DNA of 64,000 nucleotides from an uncultured Alphaproteobacteria bacterium. GTDB lineage: Bacteria > Pseudomonadota > Alphaproteobacteria > Rhodospirillales > Rhodospirillaceae. Position numbers and translations under genes: made by a program. Every line of letters begins with the position of its first letter. Within the stretch, counting starts at the first letter, position 1. The DNA lies in the NCBI GenBank assembly GCA_900079695.1, contig LT599022.1, positions 710,287 through 774,286 on the forward strand. Reading direction: 5' to 3'. Below the pieces are notes generated by a model that saw nothing but the letters and a program-made list of their open reading frames with translations, ran no database searches and was not told where the DNA came from. Below, piece after piece: positions 9,572 through 17,409 of the stretch.

Positions 9572-10470
9572 GTCCGGTCCTCGCCGTCGAAATCGCGCTG
9601 CCGCCGGACTTCCGCACCGACGACGTGCGCGCCCTGCACGGCCGCGACGCGCAGGAGATCGCCGAACGCCTGACGCCGGAGGGATTCGTCAAGGGCCTCG
9701 CCTGGGACGGCGCGCCCGCGTTGCTGACGCTCCGGTTCGACGGAGCGTCAGCCGAGGCCCGGCTCGCGGTCGACGGCGACGCGGGCACGGATGCCGCCGA
9801 CCGCCTGTCGGCGATGGCGCGGCGAATGCTCGGGCTAACGCAGAAGATCGAGGGGTTCGAGGCGCGCCATGCCGACCATCCCCTGATCGGGCCATTGATC
9901 GCGCGCCGCCCCGGTCTGCGGGTGCCGCTCACCGCCACGCCGTTCGAGGCGCTTTCGTGGGCGATCGTCGGGCAGATGATCTCGGTCGACGCGGCAATGG
10001 CGATGCGCCGCAAGGTCGTGCTCGCCGCCGGGCTGCGGCACTCGTCCGGGCTCGCCTGCCAGCCCGACGCCGCCGCGCTTTCCGCCCTGCCGGAGGAAGC
10101 GCTGCGCGCCGCCGGTCTTTCCCGCGCCAAGACCGCGACCCTCAAGGCGCTGGCCGGGCGTCTCGCGGCGGGGCCAGAGCTGCCGGAAACATGGGACGGC
10201 GAACCTCCCGTCGCGGCGATCCGCGAACGTCTTGCCGGAATTCGCGGCATTGGTCCGTGGACCGTCGGCTATGCGTTGTTGCGCGGCTTCGGCTGGCTCG
10301 ACGGCGCGTTGCACGGCGACGTCGCGGTGCGCCGGAACCTTCAGATTCTATTGCGACGCGACGATCGGCTCACCGAGACCGAGACCGAAGCATGGCTCGC
10401 GCCGTTCTCGCCGTGGCGGGCCCTGGTCGCCGCTCACCTGTGGGCGATGCGGCGCGACGCGGGCTACTGA
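9568..10470 (+). CDS. alkA: DNA-3-methyladenine glycosylase II (AlkA)
   Basis: 300-residue helix-hairpin-helix glycosylase that removes 3-methyladenine and other alkylated bases from DNA. The N-terminal AlkA-specific beta domain (about 1-95) precedes the HhH domain: PFEALSWAIVGQMISVDAA, the hairpin LAGIRGIGPWTVGYALLRGFG (about 222-242) and the catalytic Asp251 in ALHGDVAVRRNL. Its ATG overlaps the ada stop, as expected for an adaptive-response operon. The 3' end overlaps the convergent comEC stop by a few bases. A second, unrelated alkyladenine glycosylase (Tag) lies near 39.5 kb, so the organism has both types. Confidence 0.93.
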   Translation: MSPVLAVEIALPPDFRTDDVRALHGRDAQEIAERLTPEGFVKGLAWDGAPALLTLRFDGASAEARLAVDGDAGTDAADRLSAMARRMLGLTQKIEGFEARHADHPLIGPLIARRPGLRVPLTATPFEALSWAIVGQMISVDAAMAMRRKVVLAAGLRHSSGLACQPDAAALSALPEEALRAAGLSRAKTATLKALAGRLAAGPELPETWDGEPPVAAIRERLAGIRGIGPWTVGYALLRGFGWLDGALHGDVAVRRNLQILLRRDDRLTETETEAWLAPFSPWRALVAAHLWAMRRDAGY

Positions 10471-12647
10471 TCGCCGTCGTCCGCGTCTCCGCGTCCGCAG
10501 CCCCAGGGCCGCCGCCCATGGCGCGCCCGCACGCTGTCGATCCGCAGCACGTCCGTCGGGCCGATCCACACCGCCAGCGCCCCCTCGCGCGCGAGATCGG
10601 CGGCGTCGAGAAGCAGCGGCGCGGCGCACGCGGCGCGCTCCGCCGCCGACACCGGAAAGCGCGCCACCACCACCCGCGCCTCCGTGCAATCGTCCCCGAG
10701 GCTGGCGGGCGTCGCCCGCGCCACGCGACCGTCGGGCGAGACGCACCCTTCGGAATCGCAACGCCAGCCGCCGGAGTCCACCGGCAATCCGGTGCGGGCC
10801 CCCCAGACCGAGCGGGCGAACGCGCTGCGGGCGCCGATCGCGGCATAGGCCTCGCCCGCGCGCGCCGCCAGCACCGCGCCGCCGGGCGATGCCAGAAAGT
10901 CGGGCGGCGGCCCGGCGAACCAAGGCGTCGCGAATCCCGCCAGCGCCAGCGCGAGACCGGGAAGCCGCATCCGGCCGTGCCCCAGGCACAGTCCAACACC
11001 ACCCGCGGCGCAAAGGACGAGCCCGATATCGGGCATGCGTGCGAACCAGAGATGCCCCGGCCATGCCGCGACGGTTGCGGCGACGCGATCGATCCACGCG
11101 ATGCCGTACCCCATCAGATGCAGCGGCCCGGCCTCCAACCCGAAAGGCGCGGCGAACCCGGCGATCATCCCCCACGGCATCACCCACAGCCCGAGCACCG
11201 GCACCGCGAGGAGATTGGCGGGCAGCGCATGCAACGCCACCTGACCGAAGTGATAGAGCGCGAACGGTGCGGTCGCGACGGTCGCGACCACCGTGGTGGC
11301 GAGGGTTCCGACCAGGGCGATCGCCGCGCGCGCGACCCACGGCGGCAGCGCGGTGAACGGCACGCTCAGAAGCGGCGAGCGATAGGCGGCGATCAGCGCC
11401 AGAACCGCGGCGAACGACATCTGGAAGCTCGGCCCCATCACCGCCTCGGGGTCGATCAGAACCACCGTCGCGGCGGCGAGCCCGACGAGACGCAGCGAGA
11501 ACGGCGAGCGATCGAGGGTCACCGCGGCAAGGGCGGCGGCGGTCATCAGCCAAGCGCGGACGGTCGGCACCGATCCGCCGGAAATCAGCAGATAAAGCGT
11601 GGTGAGGCAGAGCGCGACGGCCGCCGCCCATTTCTTGATCGGATATTCGAGCGCAAGCGCCGGAACCAGCGCGAGACCGCGCCGCACCACCAGGAACGCG
11701 AAGCCGGCGAACAGTCCGAGGTGCAGCCCCGAGATCGACAGCATGTGCGCCAACCCGCTTTCCCGCCACGCACGCAGGGTGTCGGGCGGCACCGCGCCGG
11801 TTTCCCCGACCGTCAGTGCCGTCGCGATCCCGCCCAGCGCGTCGCCCTCCGGAAATGCGGCGAGGACCCGGACGCGCAGACTCTGCCGCGCATGGGCGAT
11901 CGCCGCGCGAAATGCGGCGGTGCCGATGTCGTCGGGCGGCGGCGCAAGCTCGCGCCAGGGCGAAAGCGCGTAGCCCATCGCCGCGATCCCCTGGAACCAC
12001 GCCCGCCGGGGCAGGTCGAAGGCGTCCGGATGGACCGGCGGCAGCGGCGGCGAAAGCCGGGCCGCGAAAGCGATCCGTGCGCCGGGGCGGGGTTCTCCGT
12101 CGTCGGCCGAAAAGACGATGCGGATCGTCATCGGCGCCTCCCGCCCGGCGATCCGCGCGTCGGAAAGGCGGACCCGAGTACCGTTGAGGCGGTGCTCCAG
12201 GCTCTCGACCCGTCCCGTCACCTCGGCGAAGTGGATGGACTCGGCGAGCGGCGGCGGTGCGCGATGCGCGGTCCAAGCGCTCCAGCCCGCCCCCGCCAGC
12301 CCCAGCGCGACCGCGAGCGCCGCGCCCTCGCGCCACGGCCCCGGCCGCCGCCACGCCCACAGCGCCAATGCGACCGCAAGCGCCGCCGCCGCACCCCAGG
12401 CCCGCTCCGGCGGCTCGAAGGGCAACGCGAGATAGGCCGTCGCGCCGCCGACGAACAGCCACGGCCCCCATTCTCCCCACCCGGCGGCGGCGCTCGACGG
12501 CTGCGGCAATCCCTTTTCCCCCGATACCCTTTGCGGTGCGCGCGCCGCCTGTGATAAAAAACGTGCCCGTCCGGCCCGATCGAGACTACTCGATTTTCGC
12601 CGCCGCCGCCCGCCCCGCCGCGGGCGGGATTTTTCTTCCGACTGCAC
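10464..12647 (-). CDS. comEC: ComEC/Rec2-family DNA uptake membrane protein
   Basis: Large polytopic membrane protein of the competence family, in which ComEC forms the channel carrying single-stranded DNA across the inner membrane. An N-terminal hydrophobic region with [19 protein letters not shown] is typical of the alphaproteobacterial form. A periplasmic OB-like region ([24 protein letters not shown]) precedes the multi-helix Competence domain ([42 protein letters not shown]). The C-terminal part is a degenerate beta-lactamase-like region. The start is unresolved: GTG 12647 is used here; TTG 12509 would still keep TM1, and ATG 12740 would run into gltX. The stop overlaps alkA tail to tail. 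Whether the organism is transformable is unknown. Confidence 0.8.
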   Translation of the reverse strand: MQSEEKSRPRRGGRRRRKSSSLDRAGRARFLSQAARAPQRVSGEKGLPQPSSAAAGWGEWGPWLFVGGATAYLALPFEPPERAWGAAAALAVALALWAWRRPGPWREGAALAVALGLAGAGWSAWTAHRAPPPLAESIHFAEVTGRVESLEHRLNGTRVRLSDARIAGREAPMTIRIVFSADDGEPRPGARIAFAARLSPPLPPVHPDAFDLPRRAWFQGIAAMGYALSPWRELAPPPDDIGTAAFRAAIAHARQSLRVRVLAAFPEGDALGGIATALTVGETGAVPPDTLRAWRESGLAHMLSISGLHLGLFAGFAFLVVRRGLALVPALALEYPIKKWAAAVALCLTTLYLLISGGSVPTVRAWLMTAAALAAVTLDRSPFSLRLVGLAAATVVLIDPEAVMGPSFQMSFAAVLALIAAYRSPLLSVPFTALPPWVARAAIALVGTLATTVVATVATAPFALYHFGQVALHALPANLLAVPVLGLWVMPWGMIAGFAAPFGLEAGPLHLMGYGIAWIDRVAATVAAWPGHLWFARMPDIGLVLCAAGGVGLCLGHGRMRLPGLALALAGFATPWFAGPPPDFLASPGGAVLAARAGEAYAAIGARSAFARSVWGARTGLPVDSGGWRCDSEGCVSPDGRVARATPASLGDDCTEARVVVARFPVSAAERAACAAPLLLDAADLAREGALAVWIGPTDVLRIDSVRARHGRRPWGCGRGDADDGDQ

Positions 12648-12663
12648 AGGTAGCTTGTTCGCA

Positions 12664-14061
12664 ATGAGCGTCGTGACCCGTTTCGCTCCGTCGCCGACGG
12701 GGTTCCTCCATATCGGCGGTGCCCGCACCGCGCTGTTCAACTGGCTGTTCGCCCGGCATCACGGCGGGCGGTTCCTGCTCCGCATCGAGGACACCGACCG
12801 CGAACGCTCGACCCAGGCCGCCGTCGACGCGATCTTCGACGGCCTCTCCTGGCTCGGCCTCGACTGGGACGAAGAGCCGGTGATGCAGTTCGCCCGCGCC
12901 GGACACCACGCCGAAGTGGCGCGCAAGCTGATCGAAACCGGCAATGCCTATTATTGCTACTGCACGCCCGAGGAACTGACGGCGATGCGCGAGGAGCAGA
13001 AGGCCAAGGGCCTGCCGATGCGCTACGACGGGCGCTGGCGCGACCGCGATCCCGCCGACGCGCCGGCCGGCGTCAAGCCGGTGGTGCGCCTCAAGGCGCC
13101 GCAGGACGGCGAGACGGTGATCCGCGACCACGTGCAGGGCGACGTCACCTTCGCCAATTCGCAGCTCGACGACATGATCCTGCTGCGCGCCGACGGCACG
13201 CCCACCTACATGCTCTCGGTGGTGGTGGACGACCACGACATGGGCATCACCCACGTGATCCGCGGCGACGACCACCTCACCAACGCCGCGCGCCAGGCTG
13301 CGCTCTACCGCGCCTGCGGTTGGGACGTGCCGGAGTTCGCGCACATTCCGCTGATCCACGGACCGGACGGCGCCAAGCTTTCGAAGCGCCACGGCGCGCT
13401 CGGCGCGGAAGCCTATCGCGACATGGGCATTCTCCCGGAAGCGATGCGCAATTATCTGCTGCGGCTCGGCTGGGGCCACGGCGACGAGGAGATCATCTCG
13501 ACCGCCCAGGCGATCGAATGGTTCGACATCGACGCGGTCGGCAAGGCGCCGTCGCGCTTCGACATGGTCAAGCTGATGAGCCTCAACGCGCACTACCTGC
13601 GCGAAACCGCCGACGACGCGCTGGTCGCGATGATCCGCCCGTTGATGGAGAAGACCCTCGGCGCGCCGCTCTCCGAAGCCGCGCTCGGCCGCATCGTCCG
13701 CGGCATGGCCGGCCTCAAACCGCGCGCCAAGGACCTCAACGAACTCGCCGACGGCGCTCTGATCTACGCCCGCGAACGGCCGCTCGCCTTCGACGTCAAG
13801 GCGAAGGGGCAGGTCGCCGAAAACCGCCCCCTGCTCGTCGCGGCGAAGGATGCGCTCGCCGCCGGCGAAAGCTGGACTCACGACGCCCTCGAAGCCGCGA
13901 TCCGCAGCTTCGCCGAGGCGGAAGGCCTGAAGCTCGGCAAGGTCGCGCAGCCGCTGCGCGCGGCGGTCACCGGGTCGACGGTGTCGCCGCCGCTGTTCGA
14001 AGTGATGGCGATCCTCGGCCGAGAGGAGACCCTCGCGCGCGTCGCCGACGCGCTCGCCTGA
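12664..14061 (+). CDS. gltX: Glutamyl-tRNA synthetase
   Basis: 465-residue class I aminoacyl-tRNA synthetase charging tRNA-Glu. It has the HIGH-type signature [20 protein letters not shown] at the start, RIEDTDRER, the [12 protein letters not shown] connection and the KMSKS-type loop KLSKRHG. The C-terminal anticodon-binding helical domain ends [12 protein letters not shown]. The ATG at 12664 matches the family start; a TTG three codons upstream is rejected. Alphaproteobacteria often hold two GltX paralogues, one sometimes charging tRNA-Gln; sequence alone does not settle which this is. It is divergent from comEC with almost no spacing. Confidence 0.95.
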   Translation: MSVVTRFAPSPTGFLHIGGARTALFNWLFARHHGGRFLLRIEDTDRERSTQAAVDAIFDGLSWLGLDWDEEPVMQFARAGHHAEVARKLIETGNAYYCYCTPEELTAMREEQKAKGLPMRYDGRWRDRDPADAPAGVKPVVRLKAPQDGETVIRDHVQGDVTFANSQLDDMILLRADGTPTYMLSVVVDDHDMGITHVIRGDDHLTNAARQAALYRACGWDVPEFAHIPLIHGPDGAKLSKRHGALGAEAYRDMGILPEAMRNYLLRLGWGHGDEEIISTAQAIEWFDIDAVGKAPSRFDMVKLMSLNAHYLRETADDALVAMIRPLMEKTLGAPLSEAALGRIVRGMAGLKPRAKDLNELADGALIYARERPLAFDVKAKGQVAENRPLLVAAKDALAAGESWTHDALEAAIRSFAEAEGLKLGKVAQPLRAAVTGSTVSPPLFEVMAILGREETLARVADALA

Positions 14062-14088
14062 CGCACAGACGGGTAGGCAACCTCGTCC

Positions 14089-14119
14089 GACCGCCCGCCG
14101 GCCACCCCGGCGGGCGGTC
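14089..14119 (+). terminator. Strong hairpin after gltX
   Basis: A perfect 13-bp GC stem (14089-14101 with 14107-14119) closes a 5-base loop, 27 bases after the gltX stop, followed by GCGTTT. The stem is very stable but the T-run is short. Confidence 0.6.
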
Positions 14120-14394
14120 GCGTTTGATGGAAAAGTTCGCGGGTCCGGCGCAGGGCGTTGAGCCCACGCCTTGGAATAGAAAGCAAATCCCCCCATACCC
14201 GAAATTGGATCCCGCACCCCTACCCCAACGCGCAGTTGCGGACCCCGAAAATTCGCCTACCCTGTCTTGAAAATTCTTTCGAAAGGAACAGCTTAAGTAT
14301 CATCGACGTAATCCTCGATGCGGCGATGTTCCCGCCCTACCCGAGCCGGATTCAACTGCGCGGCGTGGACATTCCATCGATACAGGGAGCTGTC
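14120..14394 (+). other. gltX-gltA intergenic region (gltA leader)
   Basis: This is an unusually pyrimidine- and A/T-richer stretch without a convincing gene. It must hold the gltA promoter; TTGCGG / TACCCT (16-base gap, about 14236-14263) is a weak candidate. A perfect palindrome CTTTCGAAAG (14276-14285) lies just after it and could be a regulator site. In-frame ATGs upstream of gltA exist but the sequence is not conserved-looking. Confidence 0.35.
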
Positions 14395-15708
14395 ATGACC
14401 TACGACAAGAAGACCGCCACCAACACCTTCACCGTCACCGACAATGCTTCCGGCAAATCCTACGAGTTGCCGGTCATCGACGGATCGGTCGGGCCGCGCG
14501 TGGTCGATATCCGCAAGTTCTACGCGGACACCGGTTGCTTTACCTACGACCCCGGCTTCACCTCCACCGGCTCCTGCTCGTCCAAGATCACCTTCATCGA
14601 CGGCGACGAGGGGATCCTGCTCCATCGCGGCTATCCGATCGACCAGCTCGCCGAGAACTGCGACTTCCTCGAGGTCGCGTACCTCCTGCTGTTCGGAGAG
14701 CTGCCGAACAAGCAGCAGTTCGCGCAGTTCGACCACGACATCACCTACCATTCGATGCTGCACGAGCAGTTGCAGCGCTTCTACTCCGGCTTCCGCCGCG
14801 ACGCCCACCCGATGGCGGTGGCGTGCGGCGTGGTCGGCGCGCTGTCGGCCTTCTACCACGACAGCCTCGACTTCACCGATCCCTACCAGCGCGTCGTCGC
14901 CGAGACCCGGCTGATCGCGAAAATGCCGGTGATCGTCGCGTGGGCCTACAAGTACTCGATCGGCCAGCCGTTCATGTATCCGCGCAACGACGTCGACTAT
15001 GCCTCGAACTTCCTGCACCTGATGTTCTCGGTGCCGTGCGAGCCGTACAAGATCAACCCGGTGCTGGCGCGGGCGATGAACCGCATCCTCATCCTTCACG
15101 CCGACCACGAGCAGAACGCCTCGACCTCGACCGTTCGCCTCGCGGGTTCGTCGGGGGCCAACCCGTTCGCGTGCATCGCCGCGGGCATCGCCTCGCTCTG
15201 GGGGCCGTCGCACGGCGGCGCCAACGAGGCGGTGCTGAACATGCTGATGCAGATCGGCAGCAAGGACCGCGTCGGCGAATACGTCAAGCGCGCCAAGGAC
15301 AAGGACGACCCGTTCCGGCTGATGGGGTTCGGGCACCGCGTCTACAAGAACTACGATCCGCGCGCCAAGATCATGCAGCGCACCTGCCACGAGGTCTTCG
15401 ACGAACTCGGCATCCACGACGAGCCGCTGCTGCAGATCGCCATGGAGCTCGAAAAGATCGCGCTCGAGGACGAGTACTTCATCGAGAAGAAACTCTACCC
15501 GAACGTCGATTTCTATTCGGGCATCATCTTCCGCGCCATGGGCATCCCGACCTCGATGTTCACCGCGCTGTTCGCCCTCGCCCGCACCACCGGCTGGGTC
15601 GCGCAGTGGCTGGAGATGATCGACGACCCGGAACTCAAGATCGGCCGCCCGCGCCAGCTCTACACCGGCGCGGCGCAGCGCGACTTCGTGCCGATGGACA
15701 AGCGCTGA
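14395..15708 (+). CDS. gltA: Citrate synthase (hexameric, type II)
   Basis: 437-residue TCA-cycle enzyme condensing oxaloacetate and acetyl-CoA. The N-terminal beta-rich part ([21 protein letters not shown]) marks the Gram-negative hexameric class normally inhibited by NADH. Catalytic elements are [20 protein letters not shown] (His), [16 protein letters not shown] (His) and [20 protein letters not shown] (Asp/Arg region as in the family). ATG 14395 follows a good GGGAG site; an upstream in-frame start at 14158 adds sequence unlike the family. It is monocistronic, with its own terminator. Confidence 0.96.
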   Translation: MTYDKKTATNTFTVTDNASGKSYELPVIDGSVGPRVVDIRKFYADTGCFTYDPGFTSTGSCSSKITFIDGDEGILLHRGYPIDQLAENCDFLEVAYLLLFGELPNKQQFAQFDHDITYHSMLHEQLQRFYSGFRRDAHPMAVACGVVGALSAFYHDSLDFTDPYQRVVAETRLIAKMPVIVAWAYKYSIGQPFMYPRNDVDYASNFLHLMFSVPCEPYKINPVLARAMNRILILHADHEQNASTSTVRLAGSSGANPFACIAAGIASLWGPSHGGANEAVLNMLMQIGSKDRVGEYVKRAKDKDDPFRLMGFGHRVYKNYDPRAKIMQRTCHEVFDELGIHDEPLLQIAMELEKIALEDEYFIEKKLYPNVDFYSGIIFRAMGIPTSMFTALFALARTTGWVAQWLEMIDDPELKIGRPRQLYTGAAQRDFVPMDKR

Positions 15709-15732
15709 GCTTCGCTCGGCAGGGAACCGAAG

Positions 15733-15758
15733 AACGGCGGCCGCAAGCCGCCGTTTTT
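15733..15758 (+). terminator. Rho-independent terminator of gltA
   Basis: The stem AACGGCGGC / GCCGCCGTT (15733-15741 with 15747-15755) has a CGCAA loop and five Ts, 24 bases after the gltA stop. The T-run touches the stop codon of the convergent MFS gene, so the hairpin may serve both. Confidence 0.8.
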
Positions 15759-16948
15759 CATTTACGGGCGATCGCCGCCACGCCGCACCCGGCGTTGATC
15801 ACCGCCAGAGTCGCCAGAAACAGAAAACCGGCGGTCCAGTTGCCGCTCGTCTGCAGCGCGTAGCCGAGCACGGTGGGACTGACGGCGGCGATCAGATAGC
15901 CGACTCCCTGGACGAATGCCGTGATGCGGCGATTGTCGTCCTGACCGACGGCGCGCTCCATGATCAGGGTGAAGATCACCGCAAAGCCGCCGCCCGAGGC
16001 ATATCCGCCGAACACCAGCCACAGCAGCCACCACTGCGGCGCGAGCAGAAGACCGATCGGCATCACCAGCCAGGCCAACGAGACCGACAGTAGCGGCGCG
16101 AACCGCGATACACCCCGCGCCGTCATCAGAATCGGCACCCCGAACGATCCGGCGAGGCCGAGAATCTGGAACAGCGACGCGGCATAGCCCGCCGCGGTGA
16201 CGCTCATCGCCGCCGCGTCGCCGAGATAGCGCGGCAGCCAAGCGGCGAACCCGTAGAAGATCGCGGTGTGGGCGCCGAACGCCAGACCGATCAACCAGGG
16301 AAGCGCGCGCCGCCAGACCGGTGTCGCGGACGGCGGCGACGCGCTCTCCGCGACCGGATCGACCGGGTTCGCGGGGCGGCGGCGCAAGGCCAGCCACAAT
16401 GCCGCCGACAGCAGCGCCGGCAACGCCCACACCGCGATCGCGATCCGCCAGCCCGCGACCTCGGCGATCGGCGCGGTGAAGGCGGCGCAGGCCATGCCGC
16501 CGAGGTTCATCGCGAACACGTCGATGGCCGTCATCGATCGCCGCCGCTCGAAGTAGTCGCGCATGATGATCATCAGAGCGACGATATTGCCGACGGTGAT
16601 GGCGAGCCCGATCAGCGCGGTGCCCGCGAGCGCCACGCCGAAGCCGTCGAGCGCGCGCACGACCGACCCGAGCGCCAGCCCTCCGAGCGTCAGCAGCACC
16701 CCCGTCTCGATGCCGAACCGGGCCAGCAGCCACGCGGCGAGCGGTGCGGCGAAGGAAAAACAGAGCACCGGCAGGGTGGTCAGCACTCCCGCCGTGGCGT
16801 CGTCGATGCCGAGATCGGCACGTACCGCGTCGATCACCGGCGAGATGGCGATGAGCGGCCCGCGCAGGTTGACCGCGAAGGAGAAGAAGGCGAGGAACAG
16901 CAGAAGACGCCGCCGATCGGCGGCGAAAGAGGCGAGAATCCGGCGCAC
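15758..16948 (-). CDS. Major facilitator transporter, CynX/NimT-like
   Basis: 396-residue inner-membrane transporter with about 12 predicted hydrophobic segments. The N-terminal FSFAVNLRGPLIAISPVID resembles the NLRPALTSIGPLL block of the CynX/NimT (cyanate or 2-nitroimidazole) branch, and LARFGIETGVLL after TM2 is the expected loop. Substrate cannot be named: cyanate, purine or drug export are possibilities within this branch. It stands alone between convergent gltA and the terminator that closes the lpx operon, so context does not help. The ATG at 16948 gives a normal TM1. Confidence 0.75.
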   Translation of the reverse strand: MRRILASFAADRRRLLLFLAFFSFAVNLRGPLIAISPVIDAVRADLGIDDATAGVLTTLPVLCFSFAAPLAAWLLARFGIETGVLLTLGGLALGSVVRALDGFGVALAGTALIGLAITVGNIVALMIIMRDYFERRRSMTAIDVFAMNLGGMACAAFTAPIAEVAGWRIAIAVWALPALLSAALWLALRRRPANPVDPVAESASPPSATPVWRRALPWLIGLAFGAHTAIFYGFAAWLPRYLGDAAAMSVTAAGYAASLFQILGLAGSFGVPILMTARGVSRFAPLLSVSLAWLVMPIGLLLAPQWWLLWLVFGGYASGGGFAVIFTLIMERAVGQDDNRRITAFVQGVGYLIAAVSPTVLGYALQTSGNWTAGFLFLATLAVINAGCGVAAIARK

Positions 16949-16965
16949 GCGCGTGAGTCCGAAGG

Positions 16966-16989
16966 AAAACGGCGGCCCAAGGGCCGCCG
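16966..16989 (-). terminator. Rho-independent terminator after gloA
   Basis: On the minus strand CGGCGGCCC pairs with GGGCCGCCG (16970-16989), followed by TTTTCC, 12 bases after the gloA stop. This closes the long pyrH-to-gloA transcription unit. Confidence 0.75.
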
Positions 16990-17000
16990 CGACGGGAGCT

Positions 17001-17393
17001 TCAGCTCCGCTCGATGAGTTCGATCTTGTAGCCGTCCGGATCCTCGACGAACGCGATCACCGTCGAGCCGTGCTTCATCGGGCCGGGCTCCCGGGTGATC
17101 TTCACCCCGGCGGCGCGCAGCGCGTCGCATGCGGCATAGATATCCGCCACGCCGATGGCGAGATGGCCGAAACCCGTACCGATCTCGTAGGGCTCCTTCT
17201 GATCCCAATTGTGGGTCAGCTCCAGCACCGCGGTATCGCTCTCGTCGCCGAAGCCGACGAACGCGAGGGTGAAGCGTCCGCCTTCGTAGTCGTTGCGGCG
17301 CAGCAGGCGCATGCCGAGAAGCTCGGTATAGAACCGGATCGACTTTTCGAGGTCGAGCACGCGAATCATCGTGTGCAGCAGACGGTTGGCCAT
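17001..17393 (-). CDS. gloA: Lactoylglutathione lyase (glyoxalase I)
   Basis: 130-residue metalloenzyme isomerising the methylglyoxal-glutathione hemithioacetal to S-lactoylglutathione. All four metal ligands of the bacterial, Ni-preferring short form are in place: His7 (RLLHTMIRV), Glu58 (AVLELTHNWD), His77 (GFGHLAIGV) and Glu125 (GYKIELIE). The block TVIAFVEDPDGYKIELIE is almost the textbook sequence. It starts 16 bases after the lpxI/lpxB stop with AAGGA as ribosome site, so it is probably the last gene of the lipid A operon even though it works in detoxification. Confidence 0.95.
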   Translation of the reverse strand: MANRLLHTMIRVLDLEKSIRFYTELLGMRLLRRNDYEGGRFTLAFVGFGDESDTAVLELTHNWDQKEPYEIGTGFGHLAIGVADIYAACDALRAAGVKITREPGPMKHGSTVIAFVEDPDGYKIELIERS

Positions 17394-17409
17394 TTCGAAT
17401 CCTTAGGAG

